From assembly GCA_019828545.1 (NCBI GenBank), contig JACVRA010000169.1, positions 62,001 to 126,000 on the forward strand: 64,000 bases of DNA. Direction: 5' to 3'. This stretch comes from Paracamarosporium sp. OC-R06-R3 (lineage: Eukaryota > Ascomycota > Dothideomycetes > Pleosporales > Didymosphaeriaceae). Of this stretch, positions 55,501-64,000 are shown in pieces. The stretch's first letter is position 1, and each line of letters starts with the position of its first letter. A model generated the notes under the pieces. That model did not search any database. It saw nothing but the letters and a program-made list of their open reading frames with translations, and had not been told where the DNA came from. Position numbers and translations under genes: made by a program.

Positions 55501-56356
55501 GGATGGGAACGGATGGAAGTAGCTATGATTGCATGATACCCTGGAGTCTTTGGCTTTAAGATGATACTATGAGTACACAGCAAGTCGACATGAACGGTTT
55601 CTTTCCTTCGGTGTAAATGAGGTCGAACAAACACACCTTTCGGCACAAGTTTTAGGATTGGTGGTAAACTAAAACAACAGATGCGGATCCATGATTTGCA
55701 CCCATTTCAGACACATATTCACACACATATTCACACACGAGAGTTAAGTTTAGGCGGTCATGTGGTTGATAGATCTCAAAAGCGGAAAGTACGCAAGAAG
55801 GCCCGGGCATACTTTCATCAAATGATTGTAGCTTGCAAGAGCGTGTTCGGTCCTAAGTCCTTCTCATCGAGACTACATAAGGGTGGGACTTAGGAACAAA
55901 TACATCACACTTATGTTCAATTGGGCGAGGAATCGGGCTTTCAAATCTTTAGCAAGGTACAAAGTCTGTTCTAGCATAGAGACCTTACACCCTTCTTCAT
56001 CTCCGTGCTAGTTATGTTCTGCGCACTATATTATTGAATATGCTGCACTGGTAGCAAATCAGCATCTCTCCAAGCTTTCATCGGATAAAAGACAAATACA
56101 TTTCCGATTCACATCAATGTCAGCCAGTCAAGCGGATTTAGGAAGATACTTCCGGATGACGTAATTCATTGCACTCTCATCCATCATGCCCATTCGTTTA
56201 GTGGCAAGTGTTGAATACTCCACATTGCACATAAAATACCGTACGAACACTATTGCTTGCTGTCGTATATATATATGAGGAGTTGGCTTATCTACTATTG
56301 GTAGAACGGGGTCGTCAAGCACCATTCGATAGTCGCACAACCCTGAAGCTTCTACG
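55501..56356. other. Intergenic with TATA box for the downstream dehydrogenase
   Basis: 856 bp. It contains a two-copy 12-bp tandem repeat (acacatattcac) at 55711-55734 and a TATA run at 56266-56276. No coding signal was recognised. Confidence 0.5.
56266..56276 (+). promoter_or_regulatory. TATA box of the short-chain dehydrogenase gene
   Basis: An 11-bp tatatatatat run 80-90 bp before the ATG at 56357. Strong TATA boxes are uncommon in housekeeping genes and suggest inducible expression. Confidence 0.45.
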
Positions 56357-57103
56357 ATGCGTATCTTCATCACTGGCTCCTCCGATGGCCTTGGATCTCT
56401 TGCAGCTAAGTCTCTCGTCGAACGCGGTCACAATGTGACCCTCCATGCCCGCAATACTCAGCGTGCCGAAGACGCCAGCAAAGCATGTCCCGGTTCCGAT
56501 GGCGTCCTCGTTGCGGACTTATCCTCGACTCAAGCAATACAAGCTCTGGCCAACGATTTAAACGCGAAAGGGCCCTGGGACACAATTATTCACAATGCCG
56601 GTGTGATGCGCATACCCTCGTCATCGACAGGTCCTGAGGGTCTTCCAACCCTTTTCGCTACGAATACTCTTGCACCCTACATGCTCACATGTCTTGTGGA
56701 GCCACCGCCCAAAAACCTCGTTTTCTTGTCTTCATCCATGCACAACGGTGGAGATGCAACGCTGCGGAACGTGAAGGCAGCGAGCTATAGTGATAGCAAG
56801 TTGCACAACACAATGCTAGCATTCTGGTTCGCTAAACAACCCTCGTTTCAGAACACGACTGTGAGCTCGTTGGATCCTGGTTGGGTACAGACGAAGATGG
56901 GAGGAGCTGGTGCAGGCGACGACATTGGTGCGGCAGTCGAAGATTATGTCGCACTTGCCGAGGGTAAATTGGGAGGCGGCTCCGGCAAACATTGGTATCA
57001 TGCAAAGGAGAGGACAGTTCACCGTGGAGCGGCAGATGAGCGGGCGCAGCAAAAGCTAGTGACAGAGTTGCAGGAGATTTCTGGCGTGAAACCGCCTGAA
57101 TGA
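56357..57103 (+). CDS. Short-chain dehydrogenase/reductase (SDR)
   Basis: Single exon, 248 aa. The Rossmann cofactor motif TGSSDGLG is at residues 6-13. HARNTQR in the second strand region suggests NADP(H) preference. NAGV is near residue 90, a serine is in VFLSSS and the catalytic Tyr/Lys is in YSDSK. The length is that of classical SDRs. The C-terminal part (GAGAGDDIGAAVEDYV) resembles small fungal SDRs that act on carbonyl metabolites; the substrate cannot be told. No signal peptide, so probably cytosolic. The upstream TATA box and lack of introns differ from the housekeeping genes around it. Confidence 0.92.
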   Translation: MRIFITGSSDGLGSLAAKSLVERGHNVTLHARNTQRAEDASKACPGSDGVLVADLSSTQAIQALANDLNAKGPWDTIIHNAGVMRIPSSSTGPEGLPTLFATNTLAPYMLTCLVEPPPKNLVFLSSSMHNGGDATLRNVKAASYSDSKLHNTMLAFWFAKQPSFQNTTVSSLDPGWVQTKMGGAGAGDDIGAAVEDYVALAEGKLGGGSGKHWYHAKERTVHRGAADERAQQKLVTELQEISGVKPPE

Positions 57104-57414
57104 CTGAGCACAAATGTTCGGACCCCTGAAGGGATAGAGGAGACGCAACTGCTATATTAAGCGTAACTTGTTGCATCGTCAAATTCAAAATGTGTGCATC
57201 GACAGGAGCTGGATTGTGTTGGAATCAAGACTAGTTAAAGCAAACTGCTATATAGTCGAACAAGCTTAACACATAGAAAACGCTAGCACAGAAAATTCAT
57301 CAAGTGGATGCAGTGATCAAACAACGCATACGAAATTATTCAGTATATACTGCTTGGAACCAGCTGGTGTCTTTGTAACTGATCAAAGCGGGTACTATAT
57401 CACTTAATGTTCAA
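57104..57414. other. Convergent intergenic, no gene
   Basis: 311 bp between two convergent stop codons; no feature recognised. Confidence 0.5.
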
Positions 57415-58403
57415 TCACGATTGTGCAGACGGAGCCTTGATGAAGCTCGCCCCTAATCCTAAGATTGCCGCCTTCAAACCCACCAGCGTACCTATCCCGA
57501 CCAGCTTGGCTTCCTCAGTTCCATGCTCACCGCCTTTCATCATCTCTGAATAGCCGTGATTGAGATCAGACTGGTCGAACTTCGTCGGTGGTCTCCATCC
57601 CTCGGCATACGGAAGGCGTTCTTGTTCTAGTGGCTCATGTGAGTGAAAATCTCGGTCACTCATAGTTTCAAACTCACCAAAAAAGACTTTTACCCATTTC
57701 AATGGCGCAACCCCATCTTTCCCAAGTAGATTGAGATACAACGATGTCTCGCCATAACTCATAATCGCCTCTTTGATCCCATAGATCCAAGTCTTCTGCG
57801 CTTGGTCATGCTTTTCCTTACTGGCCGTGATTCTCGCCCACCTCGCATGTCCAGCAGTCACCCAATCCGTCATGATCTCATCATCAGCCATTCCTGGATG
57901 AGCTTCACGATAAGCCTGAAGCACCGTATCAAATGATTTTTGATCAAACTTCTCACCACCGCCAAAAGCGTCGTCGTCGCGGCTTAGTGAGCCATCATGT
58001 TCGATGTAATTATGTTTGCTAACGTGGTTTAGGTCGAACGAATGCGCATCGTGGTTGGGATTCGCGATGATGCCGCTAGCAGCAAAAACGTTTGCTATCT
58101 TAGGATCAACGTTGAATGCTTTGGTAAGGGCTTCGACGGCCATAGCTTTTGTAATGCCCTTGCCGCTGTGGGGGAGGATGTTGTGATTGGCAAGACTGTT
58201 AATAGCCGGGCATGGTGATCTAACTGATATCATGTCAATACGATCTAGTTCTGTTAGAATAGGACCTACCCACCATCTTTCTCTCCTGGTGGAGACCAAT
58301 TGTCCCATTTGATTACAACAGTATGTGCCGCGGGTGTCTCGGGATGTTGTTTATCTCCCACGGACCTTTTTGTTCCCTTGCCGAAGAGTTTGGAAAACAT
58401 CAT
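57415..58403 (-). CDS. Heme-thiolate peroxidase/peroxygenase (chloroperoxidase family), intracellular form
   Basis: Exons 58403-58274 and 58223-57415 encode 312 aa. The splice gives WSPPGEKDVRSPCPAINSLANHNIL, whose PCP motif supplies the heme cysteine thiolate. The distal EHDGSLSRDD motif, with the Glu used in acid-base catalysis, follows at about residue 108. These enzymes use hydrogen peroxide to halogenate or insert oxygen into C-H bonds. The N-terminus (MMFSKLFGKGTKRS) has no signal peptide, unlike secreted UPOs, and the C-terminus has a hydrophobic stretch (GIGTLVGLKAAILGLGASFI) that might anchor it to a membrane. Two adjacent in-frame ATGs exist; the first was used. Confidence 0.9.
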
Positions 58404-60214
58404 GGACCAATCGTTTATTGAGATGCTAAGAAATGGCGCCGGAATTTCGGAGACAAGGAAATTAGTTTATGGAGCTGTTCGGCCCGCTTTTATATATGTC
58501 GTGGATGCCTTTAGCTGCCTGTGCGCTGCCTCGTTTTCAGCTGGAGTATCGGCGCCTCCGAATGGGGGCTGACGCAGGATCAATCGGTACCAGTTCGGAC
58601 CGCCATCTGACAGCCTCGCGTACGCAAGAGGCACGGTGACTAGGGTAGAACCGTTCCTTTGGTCGCGTATTTGTCTATCGAGATTCGGCTGAACTGCACT
58701 TGTTCGTTCCCGTCTCCTCGCGCCAGCTCCACGCCGTGCAGATGCCCTAGTCACCTTAGGTGTACATTTAAGATTCGTACTCAGCAACGCACCAAAACGA
58801 AAAGGCACATCCAGTTTCCATGTTGTTTTCAGGCTTAGCAGGTACGATCTTGCGCATCGATAAGATTCACGAGGAATAAAACAAGGCGTTCGCGGCGCAT
58901 TAGGCCACCGCATTGTTGGACGATAGATGCCATCAGACACCGCTGCTAATACAACGAGAAGTTGACGAATAAATCCAACATCCTCGATAGTCAGATCCTA
59001 GAGCTGCTTCCTGTTCGTCGTCTATAAAGACAAAGCATGCACAGCCGTGTCTTCACGTGTTTTCATACGCTTAGAATTTCACGAAACAGGATGTTGATGA
59101 CGACTTCCTTTGCAAAGAAGCGACTTGATCTGTTGTTCAAGAGATAACATATAAAGCTTCCATGTTAAACTCATGGGCAGGATCATAGGAAGGGAGTTCC
59201 GATCTCTATTGGAAAAATGTGTGCCGATCTAGACGTCTTCAGCGCTTGTTCCACTCCTAAAAGGCTATTACGACTATATATCGTTGATTAAGCATACTTT
59301 ATAAGTACATGACATTGAACCATAAGGATATGGACCAAGGTTTAACCATATGTACAAGGTCTATCTCTACCTGTTCTTATGGTACAGCCTGGACTGGATC
59401 TATTCATTATGACGATAGATCACCGTTACACACGTAGAAAACAACCATAACACGCACAATGGTTAGGAGTAGGGTCCTCGGCCTAGTTAGGTAGAAAGCG
59501 CAGTTTATGCATCTGCACAATATTACAGCTTCCCAGCGGAGTGAGCGGGGGCAAGCAGATAACATCTTGCAGGGAAACGGCTGTGTTTCAGCCTTGTATG
59601 GTGACGTAGCCTGGCAATTGACCAGCCCAGCAAATGATCGTCAGTGCTGTTGAAGTCTGTTCAATTTAGATCGACCAGAGCGACTTTGGTCCGGAGACGA
59701 CATTTCTTGTACATGAAAATAATACTTTCCTTCTCTCCGCAAGTATATCAAGAATATCGCCGGGTCTCATCTCTTGTTTTCGAGCAAGGCAAGGTCCTGA
59801 TAGACCTACAACATATCTCAGCCTGACCATTGTGCCTAGACTCGGGTTGACCGTGGTTATTGATTTTCGTGATCGCAGCACATTGCAGCAAAAGCACGAA
59901 GTATCACTGGTCGAACATGAAGCATCATGTTGCAATCGTGCTGCGGCCCCCTCAACTGGCGCTCGTACGGTCGAATCATGTCTCGCGGCCAAGGCCTAGA
60001 TATATATTACTATCACTGGCTGTATTTATAAATAAGAATTTGTGGTGGCACATTCTGTTAAGTAATTCAGCCCACTTCTTACTCTTTGTCTCTTCGACCT
60101 GAGTAAGTGTGTGATACAGGCGACGAAATCGAACCCTACATGCACTTTCCGTGTCACTTGATCTAGCAATATTTACGCTGTATCTTCTCCTAGCCTCGAA
60201 GACGTTCTTACGCA
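58404..60214. other. Intergenic, no supported gene
   Basis: 1.8 kb, of moderate to AT-rich composition between about 59,000 and 59,900. Minus-strand frames (58467-58940, 59666-59992) have no recognisable content. No repeat or RNA gene was found. Confidence 0.5.
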
Positions 60215-61000
60215 ATGGAGTCGCAAATGGTGCGTATCTTTTTGTATCTATCAAAACAGAATGCTGAATATGATCTGTTTCAAGGTTGTATACCCAGAAG
60301 TAGTTCCCTCGAGTGGACCGATTCTGTCTCCGAGAACCGACGCCTTTTCGCGATCGGAAGCCAAAGAAGTGATGCCAACTGGCGCTTCTATTCCAATGCA
60401 CTTCAACAAGCATAATAGTTATGCACGTTGGCTTTTGTTCATTGTTGTCGGGGTCATCATCGCAGTGATCGCAGGCGTAGCTGGTGGCTTCATCGGAAAA
60501 AGCATTGAGTCGGATAAGCATAAGATTCCCTCTGGTGCAGCCACAGCTGGAACTCCGACATTTCAGCCAGTGACTTGTAGTGCCGAGCCTACTCGCGATC
60601 GAGCTACGACAGTAACGAAAATTGCTACAGAAACCTTTGCCATACAAGCTACTGTTACCGGGTCTCCGAACATTCCTCCCACCGGCTGCTCAAACAACGA
60701 GAACATCACAGGGCAAACAAATTTCAACGTTTCACCATAATATGTAAGACGGACTGGCCGGGAAATGACATCGCGGGAGTTGCCAGCAGCAATCTATTCG
60801 ATTGCGTAAATACATGTTATATATGGAACGAATACGGCGTCCAAAGTCCGAAGTGTATAGCATCAGCATTTGTACCAGCTTGGACTGACGAGTCGTTAGC
60901 TATTAAAGAGGTAGGATATCCGGTCAATTGCTTCCTAAAAGCGAACTCGAACCCTGTCTCTTCAGGTGTGCGCGAGAAAGTTGTATTGATGTTAGACTGA
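60215..61000 (+). pseudogene. Single-pass membrane protein with Cys-rich ectodomain, reading frame broken near 60730
   Basis: Exon 1 is 60215-60229 (MESQM) and exon 2 starts at 60285, giving MESQMVVYPEVVPSSG. A type II-like transmembrane helix follows (ARWLLFIVVGVIIAVIAGVAGGFI), then a Thr-rich stalk. At 60738 this frame stops. In another frame, from about 60731, the expected ectodomain continues: FTIICKTDWPGNDIAGVASS, FDCVNTCYIWNEYG, CIASAFVPAWTDE and NCFLKANSN, to a stop at 60998-61000. Fungal proteins of this layout have exactly this order, with a Cys-paired apple/PAN-like domain. Either one base was lost at about 60730, making a pseudogene, or an intron from 60662 (donor gtctcc) to 60711 rejoins the frames at the cost of the GCSNNEN segment. 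I cannot tell which. Confidence 0.6.
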
Positions 61001-61338
61001 ACGTTGATATAGTTCTGGCGAAAACTTCGCAGCAGAATGCTTAAAGATCCGATCGCAGCCCATTCACGTAGGACCTTTCTGATTTCGATTCTGTCGTTGT
61101 ATGGTCGACTTTGCTTGCGTAGCAATACTACAGAACAGCTAGAAGCAGGTATATAGCAAATCTGTCAGCTAAATGGAATTTTATTCTATAAGCCCTTGCG
61201 AGCGCTCCGGTCCACTTGAATGAGAAATCTTCACGCACTGCATTAGATTAGAAACGATGAGCAAGCGCTACACCTCAGTGCATGCTCAAATTTCGAAAGC
61301 ACCTACAGGGTTGAAGGCAAAACAAATGGATTCGAAAT
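61001..61338. other. Intergenic, no gene
   Basis: 338 bp between the disrupted membrane-protein gene and the convergent GCV1 stop; nothing recognised. Confidence 0.5.
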
Positions 61339-62767
61339 CTATTTTGGAGCTGGGGCTGGTGCTTTGTAGTACTTGCTGCCGATAAACGGCATCTTCGTGA
61401 CGGTCGCCTTCCTCTTTCTGCCTCTGATAACAACTTCAACTTCCGTCCCGCTCTTGTGTGAGCCATCTTTGATGTAGCCCATAGCGATGTTCTTCTTCGC
61501 TGTAGGCGACGGACATCCGGAGGTGATGTTGCCAATTTTTTCGCCGGCTTCGTTCACAATCTCGGCGCCTTCGCGGGCAGGTGCCCCCTCAACGATCAAA
61601 CCGACACGTCTCCGGGTGACACCGCCACCCTCGGACTTCTTCTTAAGCTGCTGCAGAATGACGGAGTCTCCGTGGAAACCTCCGTTCGTGCGGCGGTCTT
61701 TGCCGATGATCCACGAGAGACCGGCCTCAACGGGCGTGGTGGTATCATCCAGGTCATGCCCGTACAAGCACATACCAGCTTCCAGACGGAGGGTGTCACG
61801 CGCTCCAAGACCAGCCAGGCGGAGCTCATCCTTGGCCGAGTCGAGCAGGAACTGTGTAACAGCTTCAGTGGCATATGAAGGTATGCTGATTTCGAAACCA
61901 TCCTCGCCAGTGTAGCCACCGCGACTGACCAGGACCTCTGCATCAGTGCCCTTGATAGTGGCCGACAAGCACTGGCCGAAATATAAAGACTTGAGAGCGC
62001 CGGCTGATTGCTCGCTCAAGACACGCTCTAGAATGGTTGCTGCAAGAGGACCCTGGAGAGCGACGAGGCCCTGGTTGTCTCGCACTTTCCATTCTACAGT
62101 CTCGTTGGGACGCTCCTTCCTCCACGCTTCCAGTTGCTCGGTGAGGTATGCTAGATCCTTCTCTCTGCACCCGGCATTGGTAACAACGTAGAAACTGTCG
62201 GGGAGGCGCGTGATGACGGTATCATCGACAATGCCGCCAGTCTCAGGGTGGAGTAGGGTAGAGAGTGTGGAGTGGTTCTCGGAGAGTGACGAGAGGGAAG
62301 AAGGGGTTAGGCGCTCTAGGAAAGCTTGGGCGCCGGGGCCGGAGAAGTCATGCTGCACCCTGAAATGGGAGTCAGAGATTGGCCTGAAGTCGGGCGGGAG
62401 GAGGAGCTTACATGTGTCCGACATCGAACAAACTCGCCTTCTCCCGAGTCCAGTTGTGCGAGTCAACAATGCTCAGATCGCTGTACTGCACCGGCATCTC
62501 ATAGCCTCCAAAGGGCACGAACTTTGCTCCATACTTGGCGTGAAGCTCGTAGAGGCCCGTCTTGCTCAATTGGCCCTCTGAAGCGTCAGACGAGGCGAAA
62601 CGGACGACGTTTTTGGGAAGCAGGGTAAGCTTGCGGGGACGGGCAGCGCGTATCGAGAGGCTCCTGGAGGTGATCTGGGGCTTGACAGCACGCTGGAGGT
62701 GTACTGAGGGCGCCTTGAGGCCGTTGGCAACTGGACGCAGGACCTGGACTGCCCTCCTAGAAGCCAT
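61339..62767 (-). CDS. GCV1: Aminomethyltransferase, T protein of the mitochondrial glycine cleavage system
   Basis: Exons 62767-62412 and 62359-61339 encode 458 aa. The first ~55 residues are basic and Ser/Arg-rich with no acids ([20 protein letters not shown]), a mitochondrial presequence. Family motifs are [94 protein letters not shown] and [20 protein letters not shown]. It transfers the methylene group of glycine, held on lipoylated H protein, to tetrahydrofolate. The intron is at GHM-V. It shares a 367-bp promoter with VMA5. Confidence 0.96.
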
Positions 62768-63134
62768 GTTTGTGCGGTGTAGGAGTGAGGATTCGCACGG
62801 CGGATACTAACGGCCCAGCTTAAATCCCCCGGGCACAGCACTTTCCTTTCCGTTTCGGGACATGGCACCCGGGCGCTCGCCTGCACCCTCTACACAGCTT
62901 CGAGGTGGCGCAGGAAACCGCCCCGAGCTGCTGAGAGCTGGTGGTGCCGGGCTCTGGGCTCTGCGGTCTCTTGAGCTCCCACCCACGGTGTTTGGGCGGT
63001 GACGACAGGCCGCTAGAGCTGCCGGGCGCCCCAAGCTCGGAGCTCAAGGCAAGCCCACCAAGCTCACCTCCACCACTGCACCACCCAGACACCCCTGCAA
63101 TCGCGCCCTACACCCGCTCGCCCAAGCACCAAAC
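62768..63134. promoter_or_regulatory. Divergent promoter GCV1 / VMA5
   Basis: 367 bp between two ATGs, GC-rich, without an obvious TATA box. No coding exon fits. Confidence 0.5.
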
Positions 63135-64000
63135 ATGTCCAAGGGCACCAAGTACCTGCTGGTGTCGCTGCCGACGTCAATAACGCCCTCGAACCACCAA
63201 GACGAAGCCATCGAAGCCCTGCGCAGCACCATCGGCGGCGACAATGGCCAGACGTACCCTTTTGCGATACCAAACTTCAAGATCGGGACCCTAGATGCGC
63301 TGGTCCAACAGGCAGACGACTTGGCCAAGCTCGAATCCTCGTGCGAGCAGGTCGTGGCCAAGGTGGGCGACAGCTTGAAGAGCATCCTCGATGGGGACGA
63401 AGACCGCGTGCAGCAGCACAAGACCATCAACGACAGTGCGTCGAGCCTTGTACCAAAGCGCCTGCGGGACGGGCGGGCTGACATGCCGTACAGAGCCTGT
63501 AGACCAGTACCTACGGTCCTTCCAGTGGAACAAGATCAAGTACCGCGCAGACAAGCCCATCGCTGATCTGATAGACTCGCTGCAAAAGGTGCGTCCTGCT
63601 CTCCTGCCCCCGGAAGACGGATCTGACACGGTGCGCAGGAAATAGCAGGCATCGACAACGACGTCAAAGCCAAGTTTTCCCAGTACAACCAGACCAAAAC
63701 CAACCTCGCAGCCGCAGAACGGAAAAGAACAGGCAACCTCTCTACAAAATCCCTCACCACCGTGGTAAACCCCCGCCTCATCATTCAAGACTCCGAATAC
63801 CTCGATACTCACCTCATCGCCGTCCCAAATATGCATACCAAAGACTTTTATAAATCCTACGAGACCCTGTCCGAAAAGGTCGTGCCCCGCTCTGCTGTTG
63901 AAGTCGCCAAAGATGACGAGTTTACACTTTTCGCTGTCGTTACATTCAAAAAGACATCCACCGACTTCGTACACAAGTGTAGGGAAAAGCGGTGGACACC
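63135..64000 (+). CDS. VMA5: V-type ATPase subunit C, 5' part (runs off the window)
   Basis: Exons 63135-63435, 63494-63588 and 63639 to the window end. The N-terminus MSKGTKYLLVSLPTSITPS is followed by FAIPNFKIGTLDALVQQADDL, KPVDQYLRSFQWNKIKYRAD, NLSTKSLTTVV and LDTHLIAVPNMHTKDFYKSYE, all diagnostic of subunit C. It is a peripheral V1 subunit that contacts V0 and the stators and is released on glucose loss, controlling vacuolar acidification. Both splices restore conserved text (INDKPVDQY and SLQKEIAGID). The window ends inside exon 3 after KCREKRWTP; about the last 45-50% of the protein is missing. Confidence 0.95.

Overview
This is nuclear DNA from a filamentous ascomycete. Genes carry many short GT-AG introns (about 45-80 bp) with CTAAC/CTAAT branch sites. 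Intergenic regions are short where genes are dense, there are no operons, and the proteins are typical of Pezizomycotina. The repertoire (AA12-type sugar dehydrogenase, heme-thiolate peroxygenase, KMT1/DIM-5 methyltransferase, SIT4 with a long insertion) fits Dothideomycetes, probably Pleosporales. That placement is inference; I could not run a search. All exon models were built by hand from reading frame, splice signals and family knowledge.

0-8.5 kb: the 3' end of a GH78 alpha-L-rhamnosidase, a secreted AA12-type quinoprotein sugar dehydrogenase, an unusual initiator tRNA-Met, a sphingoid long-chain-base kinase and a small membrane protein. 8.4-17.4 kb is a dense housekeeping block: beta-COP (SEC26), Mago nashi, GID4/VID24, TRM8 and RRP1. 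17.4-28.5 kb: an AT-rich relic, a KMT1-type H3K9 methyltransferase, a TMF/Sgm1 golgin, a nitrilase-family amidase and an F-box-like protein. 28.5-33.8 kb is one very large WD40/GEMI5-like gene. 33.8-44.2 kb is gene-poor, with one small conserved fungal gene at 36.7-37.2 kb. 44.2-64 kb: a METTL4-like MT-A70 methyltransferase, a LEU5-like mitochondrial carrier, UPF3, SIT4/PP6 phosphatase, a GPI-anchor-type secreted protein, Nas6, a short-chain dehydrogenase, a heme-thiolate peroxygenase, a membrane protein with a frame problem, the glycine-cleavage T protein and the start of V-ATPase subunit C.

Many genes are arranged as divergent pairs sharing short promoters: SEC26/Mago, METTL4/LEU5, UPF3/SIT4, GPI-protein/Nas6 and GCV1/VMA5. 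The window holds two mRNA-surveillance factors: Mago, an exon-junction-complex core protein, and UPF3, its nonsense-mediated-decay partner.

The most striking observation is at 3,690-3,864 on the minus strand. An initiator tRNA-Met gene with every stem perfectly paired is interrupted by two insertions of 53 and 50 nt. Both begin GTACGT, contain a CTAAT branch-like motif and end in AG. They look like spliceosomal introns and lie at non-canonical tRNA positions (between 30/31 and 46/47), not at 37/38. Removing them leaves exactly 72 nt of canonical tRNA, followed 9 nt later by a T7 Pol III terminator.
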